Shown: piece by piece, positions 1 through 6,880 of the stretch | Layout of the letters: each line of letters begins with the position of its first letter | Position numbering within the stretch: position 1 is the first letter of the stretch | Source of the DNA: an uncultured Clostridium sp. | GTDB lineage: Bacteria > Bacillota > Clostridia > Clostridiales > Clostridiaceae | Reading direction: 5' to 3' | Assembly (NCBI GenBank): GCA_900543325.1 | Contig: UQQU01000011.1 | Span: 1 to 52,971 of the forward strand | DNA length: 52,971 bases | The notes under the pieces: generated by a model | What the model saw: only the letters and a program-made list of their open reading frames with translations | What the model was told of the DNA's origin: nothing | The model's database searches: none | Translations under genes and position numbers: made by a program

Positions 1-80
1 ATTTAACTTCAGAAGAAAGTGGGGGTATTCGTTTAGATGTAAAATATTTTGATGAGAATAACAATGAATTACTTCAATAA
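1..80 (+). CDS. 3' end of an unknown gene
   Basis: Only the last 25 codons (reading from base 3, stop TAA at 78-80) are in the window. The tail reads LTSEESGGIRLDVKYFDENN and a few more residues: polar, charged, no membrane segment. Frame is open and codon use matches the neighbours. The family cannot be named from this fragment. Confidence 0.5.
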   Translation, partial: LTSEESGGIRLDVKYFDENNNELLQ

Positions 81-198
81 ATCTTTTATTTATAGGATAA
101 TATATATGGTATTAATGGCTTAATATTTTATAGATTAATTTTAAATGATATAATAGCCATAGAAAATTTGTTATATATATTTATAGGAGTGGGTACTG

Positions 199-974
199 AT
201 GGGAAAAATATTTTTATCTAATACAAATGGAGTTCCACAGATTGGATGTAGTACATGCTATGAATGTAATAGTATTTTTGGAAAAAGTTTATGTGAAGTA
301 AAAAAGAGGGGTTGTTGCTGGTATTTTCCTAAATTTAACTTATATGAAATTCAAAAAATGGCTAAAAGCAGTGATGGATTAGAAATACTAAAAAAGATTA
401 TAAATATGCCAAATACAGTAGTATATAATTATTATATACATGCTAAAGGTTTTTTGATGAAAAAAGCTATAACAAATATATTAATACAAAAGGAAAGTGT
501 TCTCTTGAATTTGCAACAGAGAAAGATGTTAAAGAAATTCGTGAAGAAATTTTATATGAAGAGGAAGAATACGAGATATATAAAGAATATGATAATCAAG
601 ATCTTATAGAAAGAAAACAAATAAAAAAACCACGCGTAATTAAAGATGTATCTATGTTCTTTAGATCATGTCCTTTTGTTATTTCTGGAAAAGGATGTAC
701 CTTGAATAGTCAATATAGAAGTTATGTTTGTAACTTTTTTATTTGTGATGAAATAGTAGAAAACTTAGATAATAATAATGAATTTAAAAAATATACTGAA
801 GAACGTGATAATTATATACGATGGATAGAGTGGGAGAATTCTTCTTTACAATCACTATTAATAGAAAATAACATAAATTTAATTAATAACTTTGATGAAG
901 TAATAAAAGTACTTCAAAGAATTCAATTAGATGAATATGAATTTCCTAATCTTGATGAAATAACATTTGTTTAA
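199..974 (+). pseudogene. frameshifted cysteine-cluster protein (YkgJ-like)
   Basis: Two open frames, 199-609 and 654-974, are halves of one gene. The first has an RBS (AGGAGTG) and a cysteine-rich start: CxxCxxC spacing around residues 17-23 and a CCWYFP motif near residue 40. At 450-455 lies a run of six T; adding one T fuses the frame into the second half with no stop (FFDEKSYNKYINTKGKCSLE...), giving about 258 residues. The second half carries CPF-x6-C and a YVCNFFIC motif, reminiscent of the CxF-type metal cysteine clusters of YkgJ-family proteins. The repaired length is an exact number of codons (777 bases). It is either a recent pseudogene, a slippage or phase-variable gene, or a sequencing error in the T run. 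The function is unknown; metal binding is inferred from the cysteines. Confidence 0.7.
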
Positions 975-980
975 TAATGC

Positions 981-1107
981 AAAATATAAAATAAACAATA
1001 GGTATTTTTTAGATATACAACTCAAGTCCAGTTATTTATAAATTGCACATTTTTTATTAAGGCAGAATATTATGTTTTCAAAAGCGAACTAAATATAATT
1101 TATAATA
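981..1107 (+). repeat. decayed copy of the carD leader and first codons
   Basis: This stretch matches 4751-4872 (the leader of carD) over about 110 bases. Both contain ATAAAATAAACAA, then GATATACAAC, AAGTCCAGTT, ATAAATTGCAC, a T run, ATTAAGG and an ATG-TTT start. Here the ribosome site has decayed (AAGGCAG against AAGGAGG) and the start ATG TTT TCA AAA runs into a stop after six codons. The 5' arm of the hairpin is also degraded. It looks like the remnant of a duplicated carD gene head. Its T-rich hairpin may still end transcription of the gene before it. Confidence 0.7.
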
Positions 1108-1129
1108 ATATAATAAAAGTAAGTAGTAG

Positions 1130-1171
1130 AAGGGACAGTAGATAATTACACATAATTATCTACTGTCCCTT
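1130..1171. terminator. bidirectional terminator overlapping the marR 3' end
   Basis: A perfect 19-bp stem (AAGGGACAGTAGATAATTA and its complement) with a 4-base loop CACA. The stem covers the last codons and stop of marR on the - strand. On the + strand it is followed by TTTT. Confidence 0.7.
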
Positions 1172-1604
1172 TTAAAGCATTTTCTGAAAAACGTTGAATT
1201 ACATCAAGATACTTTTCTATATCCTTTTGATCTATTCCTTCTGTAATTTTATCTATAAATTTACTTTGCATATTATATAATTTTATTACTATAGGTTTAG
1301 ATTTTTCTGTTAATTTTAAGTGCTGGCAACGTCTATCATCTTTATCAACTTCAACTTCTATAAATCCCTTTAATATTAATGGTTCTACTGCTTTAGAAAC
1401 ATATGCTTTAGAAAATCCTTTTAATTTAACTATATCCCTTGCTGTATCACAAGATGGATTGTTATTTAGAAAAGCTAGTATATCTGCCTCAGGCTTACTA
1501 ATTCCACATTCATAAGCTGCTTTTACAGATAAGTTATAATATAAATCATTTATATTTTTTATTGAGTATAGTATTTCTGTAATATCAAATTTAGTTTTCA
1601 TCAT
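1146..1604 (-). CDS. MarR-family transcriptional regulator
   Basis: A 151-152 residue winged-helix protein. The recognisable core is GISKPEADILAFL followed by a helix-turn-helix around residues 50-80 (DIVKLKGFSKAYVSKAVEPL) and the wing with the DxDDRR signature (VDKDDRRCQHLKLT), which is typical of MarR proteins. It is divergent from a MATE efflux pump, the usual arrangement in which the regulator represses its own gene and the pump until a toxic ligand binds. The start is one of two adjacent ATGs (1604 or 1601). The second is better placed, six bases from GGAGG. The pair shares overlapping promoters and a central palindrome at 1645-1659. It is not the fatty-acid regulator FabT by context. 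Confidence 0.9.
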   Translation of the reverse strand: MMKTKFDITEILYSIKNINDLYYNLSVKAAYECGISKPEADILAFLNNNPSCDTARDIVKLKGFSKAYVSKAVEPLILKGFIEVEVDKDDRRCQHLKLTEKSKPIVIKLYNMQSKFIDKITEGIDQKDIEKYLDVIQRFSENALKGTVDNYV

Positions 1605-1619
1605 TACCCTCCAATATAG

Positions 1620-1677
1620 TTGACAAATAAACAGTTTCTTTATAAACTATTTTATAGTTATTATTATTTTTTGTCAA
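1620..1677. promoter_or_regulatory. overlapping marR and MATE promoters with palindromic operator
   Basis: Rightward promoter: TTGACA at 1620-1625, then TAAACT at 1643-1648 (17-bp spacer) for the MATE gene. Leftward promoter: TTGACA read from 1677 to 1672 with TAAAAT at 1654-1649 (17-bp spacer) for marR. The two -10 boxes sit back to back inside the palindrome AACTAT-TTT-ATAGTT (1645-1659). A MarR dimer bound there would block both promoters. The boxes are seen in the sequence; the binding is inferred. Confidence 0.65.
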
Positions 1678-1700
1678 TTTTATTAAAGGAGAAAGATATT

Positions 1701-3098
1701 ATGCAACAAAATCACACAGATGAATTAGGAAGTTGTAGTGTAGGAAAGCTACTTCTTAAATTAGCTGTTCCTGCAATTGCAGCACAAATTATTAATTTAT
1801 TATATAATTTAGTAGACCGTATGTATATTGGTCATATAGCTGATGTTGGTAAATTAGCGCTTACTGGAGTTGGAGTATGTTTACCACTTATTATGCTTAT
1901 TTCAGCATTTGCCGCTCTTGTAAGTATGGGTGCAGCCCCTAGAGCTTCAATTTTTTTAGGGAAAGGTGAACATGAAAATGCAGAAAAAACATTAGGAAAT
2001 TCATTTTCACTGTTAATAATATTATCTATTACTATTACAGTAATTTTCTTTTTCTTTTCAAAAGACTTACTTTTATTATTTGGAGCAAGTGAAAATACAA
2101 TAGAATATGCAGTAAGTTATATGAAAATATATAGTCTAGGAACTATATTTGTTCAACTAACCCTTGGACTTAATGCATTTATAAGTGCACAAGGCTTTGC
2201 TACAATTAGTATGATGACTGTTTTAATAGGTGCTATAAGTAATATTATTCTCGATCCTATACTTATATTTGGGTTTAATATGGGAGTATCTGGTGCAGCT
2301 TTAGCTACAGTTATATCTCAATCATTATCTATGATTTGGATACTATTCTTCTTAACTGGTAAAAAGTCAACTTTGAAATTAAAAAAGAAAAATTTCCGTT
2401 TATCAAAGGAGATTATTATACCTTCAATAATATTAGGATTATCACCATTTATAATGCAATCTACAGAAAGTTTAATAACAGTATGTTTTAATTCTTCATT
2501 ATTAAAATATGGTGGTGATATTGCAGTAGGCGCAATGACAATTCTTACGAGCGTAATGCAATTTTCAATGCTTCCTCTTACAGGATTAACACAAGGTGGG
2601 CAACCAATAATAAGTTATAACTATGGTGCTAAAAATCCAACTCGTGTAAAAAAGGCCTTTAAAATACTACTTATTTCTTGTATATCTTATTCAGTTATAT
2701 TATGGGCATTGGCAATGATAACACCTGAAACATTTGTATTAATATTTAATAATGATCCAGAACTTGTTAACTTTACAAGTCGTGCTCTTAGAATATATAT
2801 GTCTGTTTCATGTGTATTCGGTATACAAATTGCTTGTCAGCAATCTTTTATTGCTTTAGGCAATGCAAAAGCATCCTTATTCTTAGCATTATTAAGAAAG
2901 ATAATATTATTAATACCTTTAATCTATATTATGCCTATGTTTATATCAGATAAAACAACAGCAGTATTTATGGCAGAACCTGTAGCAGATTTACTAGCAG
3001 TTTCTACTACAGCAATACTATTCTTTATACAATTTAGAAAAGCTATGAAAGGAATCTCTGATTCTATAGTCTCACAGACTGAAAGTAAAGCATATTAG
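1701..3098 (+). CDS. MATE-family multidrug efflux transporter
   Basis: A 465-residue, 12-helix membrane protein of the MatE family that exports cationic drugs or metabolites by Na+ or H+ antiport. The start at 1701 is chosen because AAAGGAGA precedes it; a longer frame reaches back to a TTG at 1620, but that TTG is the -35 box of the promoter. The N-terminal repeat has the typical LAVPAIAAQIINLLYNLVDRMYIG stretch in part (residues 18-41), with the second half-repeat after residue 230 (SIILGLSPFIMQSTESLIT). It is divergent from marR and ended by a strong terminator, so it forms a one-gene transcript. The substrate is not known. Confidence 0.92.
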   Translation: MQQNHTDELGSCSVGKLLLKLAVPAIAAQIINLLYNLVDRMYIGHIADVGKLALTGVGVCLPLIMLISAFAALVSMGAAPRASIFLGKGEHENAEKTLGNSFSLLIILSITITVIFFFFSKDLLLLFGASENTIEYAVSYMKIYSLGTIFVQLTLGLNAFISAQGFATISMMTVLIGAISNIILDPILIFGFNMGVSGAALATVISQSLSMIWILFFLTGKKSTLKLKKKNFRLSKEIIIPSIILGLSPFIMQSTESLITVCFNSSLLKYGGDIAVGAMTILTSVMQFSMLPLTGLTQGGQPIISYNYGAKNPTRVKKAFKILLISCISYSVILWALAMITPETFVLIFNNDPELVNFTSRALRIYMSVSCVFGIQIACQQSFIALGNAKASLFLALLRKIILLIPLIYIMPMFISDKTTAVFMAEPVADLLAVSTTAILFFIQFRKAMKGISDSIVSQTESKAY

Positions 3099-3099
3099 A

Positions 3100-3140
3100 A
3101 ATAAACACACCTACATAAATAGGTGTGTTTATTTTTTATT
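3100..3140 (+). terminator. terminator of the MATE gene
   Basis: Perfect 14-bp stem AATAAACACACCTA / TAGGTGTGTTTATT (3100-3113 with 3120-3133), six-base loop, followed by a T run. Confidence 0.9.
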
Positions 3141-3229
3141 AAAATTTTGATGAAAAATTAACAAAATATATACGATTAATTAAAGCTATAGGGGTATAAT
3201 ATTAAATAAAGACAATTAGAGGTGATATT

Positions 3230-3883
3230 ATGGAAAATATTATAAAAAAGAATTATCTTGAAATATTAAAAACATTCTTTATAGCTTTATTATTTATGGC
3301 AATAGGAGCATTTATAGGGGTAAATTTTATACCAGCAACTTTTAGATATCTTTTAAATATAGCATTTTTTATATTAGTTTTAATCTCTGCTTTTAGTAGA
3401 CGTGGTGGATTTGTCAGAAATAAAGCTAGTATGAACATATATGCTTTTATCTTAGGAATACTTACAGGATCAACATATGTATATTATTTTTATAATCTAG
3501 GATCTGGTACATTTATATCAGTTATAATCGGAGTATTGTTAATATTTGGTGTATCTTATTTAGTAGCAGCTAATCAAAGTGAAGAAAATATATTTAAATT
3601 AGGGCCTATTGTTACTATAGGTATTTTAGTATTATTAATTTTAGAATTTATAAATATATTTTTCTTTAAGTTTGGAGCATTTGATTTATTTATTTCAGCT
3701 ATTGGAATAATTATCTATTCTGTTTATTCTTTAGTAATTATGAAATCTGTTCAAAATAGATGTAGATATGGTATTTTATCTGAAGAAGAAGTAGTAACCC
3801 TTGCATTTTCTATCTTTATAAGTTTCTTAAACTTACTAATTGATCTATTGAGATTTATTTCTATTATAAGAGATGATAATTAA
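3230..3883 (+). CDS. Bax inhibitor-1 (YccA/YetJ)-like membrane protein
   Basis: A 217-residue hydrophobic protein with about seven predicted membrane helices and a C-terminal pattern (FSIFISFLNLLIDLLRFIS) that resembles the last helices of the Bax inhibitor-1/UPF0005 family, in which bacterial YetJ is a pH-sensitive calcium leak channel. The length is close to the family norm (about 210-235). The start has GAGGTGATATT before ATG. It is a single gene between terminators. The family call rests on topology and the C-terminal pattern, so it is moderately sure; the transported ion is an inference. Confidence 0.65.
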   Translation: MENIIKKNYLEILKTFFIALLFMAIGAFIGVNFIPATFRYLLNIAFFILVLISAFSRRGGFVRNKASMNIYAFILGILTGSTYVYYFYNLGSGTFISVIIGVLLIFGVSYLVAANQSEENIFKLGPIVTIGILVLLILEFINIFFFKFGAFDLFISAIGIIIYSVYSLVIMKSVQNRCRYGILSEEEVVTLAFSIFISFLNLLIDLLRFISIIRDDN

Positions 3884-4038
3884 AACTAGTAATCAAATAA
3901 TAATAGAAATGTCATTGATAATCATAATAATATTAATATAAAAGTTTCTAAATTATTTTCTAATAATATAAATAAGTATATAATATAAAAACTTTTATTT
4001 ATTAGAATGATATAAAAATAAAATTATTATAATTAAAT

Positions 4039-4082
4039 AATGAGGCTATATCAAAATTAAATTATGATATTAGCCTCATTTT
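4039..4082. terminator. bidirectional terminator between BI-1-like gene and greA
   Basis: Stem AATGAGGCTA (4039-4048) with TAGCCTCATT (4071-4080). T-rich on both sides, placed between two convergent genes. Confidence 0.8.
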
Positions 4083-4085
4083 CCT

Positions 4086-4550
4086 TTAAAGTATTTCTAA
4101 AATTTTTACAGAATAATTTTCTCCAGGGGCTTCAACTTCAACTAGATCTCCAACCTTTTTACCTGCTAATGCTTTTCCAAGCTCAGATTCAATACTTATT
4201 AGCATTTCCTCCGGTTTAGCATCTAAAGTTGTTACTAAAGTAATAGTATCTTCAAAACCATCATCAACAAATTCAATTCTAGCTTTAGTATTTATCCCTA
4301 AAATAGATTTATCAATACTTTCATCCTCTATAACTGTAGCCGTAGTTATAAGCGTCAATAAGTGTTGAATTCTATTATCATTTTCTCTATACTCTTCACA
4401 AGCAGCCTTATATTCAGCATTTTCTGATCTATCTCCATGTGCTGCAGCAATTAATTTTTCTTTTGCAATCTCAGCTCTTCTTACAGTCATTCTGTAATCT
4501 AGCTCTTCTTGTAATTTCTTAATATTAGATTCTGTTAATATCTTACTCAT
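4086..4550 (-). CDS. greA: GreA/GreB-family transcription elongation factor
   Basis: A 154-residue protein with the two-domain Gre layout: an N-terminal antiparallel coiled coil (residues 1-75) that reaches into the RNA polymerase secondary channel and a C-terminal FKBP-like domain (80-154). The coiled-coil tip shows HGDRSENAEYKAA, with acidic residues D40 and E43 that in the family help coordinate the second Mg2+ for transcript cleavage. The usual GreA has HGDLSENAEY, so the tip is intact. Clostridia often carry more than one Gre protein; this stand-alone copy may be a paralogue rather than the housekeeping one. Confidence 0.88.
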   Translation of the reverse strand: MSKILTESNIKKLQEELDYRMTVRRAEIAKEKLIAAAHGDRSENAEYKAACEEYRENDNRIQHLLTLITTATVIEDESIDKSILGINTKARIEFVDDGFEDTITLVTTLDAKPEEMLISIESELGKALAGKKVGDLVEVEAPGENYSVKILEIL

Positions 4551-4685
4551 AAAATAAAAATCTCTCCTATAATATATTATGATACTATTATAAATATTTA
4601 TTAAAGAAAAAGAAAGATAACATTAAAATATAAAAAAATATTATTTTATATATTTTTAGTAGTTATTAATTTTAACTATAAGCAT

Positions 4686-4714
4686 TTGAAAAATTATTAT
4701 TTTAGATGTATAAT
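4686..4714 (+). promoter_or_regulatory. carD promoter
   Basis: TTGAAA (4686-4691), 17-bp spacer, TATAAT (4709-4714). The predicted start near 4721 gives a leader of about 125 bases before the carD ATG. Confidence 0.7.
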
Positions 4715-4729
4715 AATGGTATAGAAATA

Positions 4730-4830
4730 ATATTGAATTTACTCAATATGTAAATTATAAAATAAACAACGTGTAGTTTGTCGATATACAACGTAAGTCC
4801 AGTTGTCGATAAATTGCACGTTTTTTTATT
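4730..4830 (+). promoter_or_regulatory. carD leader with attenuator-like hairpin
   Basis: A small hairpin ATATTGA/TCAATAT (4730-4749) is followed by a large one: CGTGTAGTTTGTCGAT (4770-4785) pairs along all 16 positions with GTCGATAAATTGCACG (4805-4820) if G-U pairs are allowed. Seven T follow at once (4821-4827), then the ribosome site AAGGAGG. A stem plus T run ahead of the coding region is the form of a transcription attenuator. The loop AAGTCCAGTT is conserved in the decayed copy at 981-1107. The controlling signal is unknown. Confidence 0.6.
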
Positions 4831-4846
4831 AAGGAGGAATAATCTA

Positions 4847-5365
4847 ATGTTTGCAAAAAATGACTATATTATTTATGGTACAACAGGAGTATGTAAAATA
4901 ACTGGTATAGAAAAAAAGAAATTTAATAATATGGAAAGAGAATATTATATTCTTAAACCTGCTTATGATCCCAATTCAACTATTTATGCCCCTGTTGATA
5001 ATAATATGATAAATATTAGAAAAATTATGACAGTAAAAGAAGTGTATGATTTAATAAAGACAATGCCAGATAACAAACCTATATGGATTGATGATATTAA
5101 TCTTCGTAAAGAGAAATATAATGAAATTCTAAAAAAAGGAGATAAGGTAGAATTAGTTAAATTAATACGAACTTTATACCTTGAAAAAGAAAAGAAAAAA
5201 AATGAAGGTAAAAAGTTATATGTTGGTGATGAGAAAATAATGTCTGAAGCTCAAAGATTATTACATGAAGAGTTTGCTTTAGTTCTTAATATTAAAGTGG
5301 ATGAAGTATTACCATTTATCTTAGGCGAATTAGAGCCTACTGAAAAAAATAATATTAATTTATAA
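4847..5365 (+). CDS. carD: CarD-family RNA polymerase-binding regulator
   Basis: A 172-residue protein beginning MFAKNDYIIYGTTGVCKITG, the Tudor-like RNA polymerase interaction domain (residues 1-65) shared by CarD, CdnL and the Mfd/TRCF N-terminus. An alpha-helical C-terminal part follows (residues 70-165), which in the family binds DNA at the upstream edge of the promoter bubble and stabilises open complexes. The start at 4847 follows AAGGAGG; an upstream in-frame ATG at 4778 lies within the leader hairpin and is rejected. The gene stands alone with its own promoter, attenuator-like leader and terminator. Confidence 0.88.
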   Translation: MFAKNDYIIYGTTGVCKITGIEKKKFNNMEREYYILKPAYDPNSTIYAPVDNNMINIRKIMTVKEVYDLIKTMPDNKPIWIDDINLRKEKYNEILKKGDKVELVKLIRTLYLEKEKKKNEGKKLYVGDEKIMSEAQRLLHEEFALVLNIKVDEVLPFILGELEPTEKNNINL

Positions 5366-5377
5366 AATATAATAAAA

Positions 5378-5416
5378 AAAGTAGGATTTCTAAAAAATAG
5401 TATCCTACTTTCTTTT
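5378..5416. terminator. bidirectional terminator
   Basis: Stem AAAGTAGGAT (5378-5387) with ATCCTACTTT (5402-5411), A-rich before and T-rich after. It serves carD and the convergent FMN oxidoreductase gene. Confidence 0.85.
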
Positions 5417-6460
5417 CTAAACAATTAATTCATCTAATAACTCTTTAACTGACATCATTTTATTAATTCTATATGCATTTGCTCCACAAAATATTAATCC
5501 ATTATCAATATTACCTCGTGCCGCATTTATTAAAGCCTCACTTATGCAATATGGAGTAGTTGATGGATTACATGGGACTAAACAGTTATAACATTTACTT
5601 ATTTTATTACTTTCATTATTAATTTTTCTTAAAAAATTATTATTTATTGCTCTTCCTGGCATACCAACAGGACTTTTAACAATTTTAATATCACTTTTAT
5701 TACAATTTAAATAAGCTTCTTTAAATTTAATATCAACATCACATTCATATGTCGCAACAAATCTACTTCCTATCTGAACTCCATTAGCTCCTAATTCCAT
5801 ATACCTTTTTATATCATTAGAATCAAAAACCCCACCAGCAACAATTACAGGTATTTCTTTACTATATTCATGTTCCAAATCTTTGACCGTTTTTAATATA
5901 TCTTTAACATTGCTTTCAAATTTATTTATATCATTTTCTATACCATCTGCTTTAAATCCCAAATGTCCTCCTGCCTCAGGGCCTTCTACGATAATCCCAT
6001 CAGCAATTTTATTATAATGTTTTTTCCAATATGATAATATAAGCTTTGTTGCTTTAGAAGATGATACTATTGGTAGTATTTTAATTTCACTATTTTTTGT
6101 ATATTCAGGTAGTTTTAATGGTAAGCCAGCTCCAGATATTATTAGATCAGCGCCACCTTCAATAGTAGCTTCAACTAATTCCTTATAATTTTTCATTGCT
6201 ACCATTATATTTACACCGATTATTCCATTATTACTTATTTCTTTTGCTTTTCTTATATGTTTTTTTAGTGCTCTTATATTTGCTTGCAATGTATTATTTT
6301 CAAAATCTTTTTCAAGGTATCCAGGATGTGCAGCAGAAATAACTCCTATAGCACCATATTTTGCAACATTTCCTGCTAAATTTGAAAGTGAAACTCCAAC
6401 TCCCATACCACCTTGTATTATTGGTAATTTTGCTATTAAATTTCCTATTTTTAATTCCAT
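5417..6460 (-). CDS. nitronate monooxygenase/FabK-family FMN oxidoreductase
   Basis: A 347-residue TIM-barrel flavoprotein. It begins with PIIQGGMGVGVS, has VEGPEAGGHLG (the FMN/active-site His segment equivalent to ESGGHVG in FabK) and a GGVFDS...GANGVQIGSRF phosphate-binding region, all marks of the nitronate monooxygenase/enoyl reductase II superfamily. The C-terminal extension carries a cysteine group (CYNCLVPC and a following PYC) common in the roughly 350-residue clostridial members. The start at 6460 is preferred over 6481 because GGAG lies eight bases before it. It is transcribed away from the fab operon and has its own palindromic operator, so it may serve lipid metabolism. The true substrate is unknown; nitronate oxidation is only the family label. 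Confidence 0.8.
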   Translation of the reverse strand: MELKIGNLIAKLPIIQGGMGVGVSLSNLAGNVAKYGAIGVISAAHPGYLEKDFENNTLQANIRALKKHIRKAKEISNNGIIGVNIMVAMKNYKELVEATIEGGADLIISGAGLPLKLPEYTKNSEIKILPIVSSSKATKLILSYWKKHYNKIADGIIVEGPEAGGHLGFKADGIENDINKFESNVKDILKTVKDLEHEYSKEIPVIVAGGVFDSNDIKRYMELGANGVQIGSRFVATYECDVDIKFKEAYLNCNKSDIKIVKSPVGMPGRAINNNFLRKINNESNKISKCYNCLVPCNPSTTPYCISEALINAARGNIDNGLIFCGANAYRINKMMSVKELLDELIV

Positions 6461-6483
6461 ATTTTTCTCCTTCATTTTCAAAC

Positions 6484-6500
6484 ATTTTGATTATCAAAAT
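6484..6500. promoter_or_regulatory. FabT-like operator 1
   Basis: ATTTTGATTATCAAAAT, a 17-bp near-perfect palindrome of the TTTGA-N3-TCAAA type bound by the MarR-type lipid regulator FabT in streptococci and lactococci. It lies between the predicted start of the - strand transcript and its ribosome site. Confidence 0.6.
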
Positions 6501-6509
6501 ATATTTAAA

Positions 6510-6538
6510 AGTATAATATATACTGAAAGAAAAGGCAA
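6510..6538 (-). promoter_or_regulatory. promoter of the FMN oxidoreductase gene
   Basis: On the - strand: TTGCCT (6538-6533), 17-bp spacer, TATACT (6515-6510). The predicted start is near 6503, just before the palindrome at 6484-6500. Confidence 0.5.
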
Positions 6539-6553
6539 TATTGTAAAAAAAGA

Positions 6554-6602
6554 TTGACAAAATTTAAAAGTAGACTTATTATAAAGATGTTTGATAGTCA
6601 AA
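6554..6602 (+). promoter_or_regulatory. fab operon promoter with FabT-like operator 2
   Basis: TTGACA (6554-6559), 17-bp spacer, TATTAT (6577-6582), then the palindrome TTTGATAGTCAAA at 6590-6602 right at the expected start of transcription. A strong RBS (AAAGGAGAG) and GTG follow near 6611-6620, but that frame ends after six codons. Confidence 0.65.
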
Positions 6603-6833
6603 ATATTTGAAAGGAGAGTGGATAATTTTAGGAGTTAAGTCGCTATTTGAATTATTTTTATATTAGAAATTAAATTTATATTTATTGTTATTTCGGAATT
6701 ATTTTTATTTATATAAACTTATACAATAATCTACTATTACATTTTAGATTAAATATAATAGTAACTTATTATTTATTATGAGATTAACTAAGGAGAAATA
6801 TTAAAAGATTTAATATTTCATATTTTTAAGAAT
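6603..6833 (+). other. long fab leader without a gene
   Basis: About 230 bases between the promoter and operator 3. It holds two ribosome-site-like stretches (AAAGGAGAG near 6611 and AAGGAG near 6790). The first is followed by GTG GAT AAT TTT AGG AGT TAA, a six-codon frame. All frames are broken and no recognisable protein remains. In many Firmicutes the gene ahead of fabH encodes the MarR-type regulator; none is present here. Confidence 0.5.
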
Positions 6834-6854
6834 ATTATTTGATTATCAAATAAT
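6834..6854. promoter_or_regulatory. FabT-like operator 3, next to fabH
   Basis: A 21-bp near-perfect palindrome with core TTTGATTATCAAA and flanking ATTA/TAAT arms, 26 bases before the fabH ATG. A weak TTTAAT (6809-6814) and TATTAT (6833-6838) pair could form a second promoter overlapped by it. Confidence 0.65.
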
Positions 6855-6880
6855 TATGTTTTCAAAATAAAGGTGTTAAA

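Noticed and set aside
1620..1677. TTGACAAA...TTTGTCAA as a 58-bp inverted-repeat operator
   Set aside because: The two arms are the -35 boxes of the two crossing promoters, so their symmetry is explained without an operator.
4086..4550. Reading the Gre protein as GreB or a Gre-like inhibitor (Gfh/Rnk)
   Set aside because: The intact GDRSENAEY tip with both acidic residues fits the GreA type.
4778..4846. Upstream in-frame ATG as start of carD
   Set aside because: It lies inside the leader hairpin and has no ribosome site, while ATG at 4847 follows AAGGAGG and begins the CarD fold.
5417..6460. Calling the - strand FMN enzyme a second fabK
   Set aside because: Its cysteine-bearing C-terminus and length fit the separate nitronate monooxygenase-like group; a true enoyl reductase fabK lies in the operon.
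6561..6880. Intact fabT/marR gene before fabH
   Set aside because: All frames contain stops every few dozen bases and no winged-helix motif appears.
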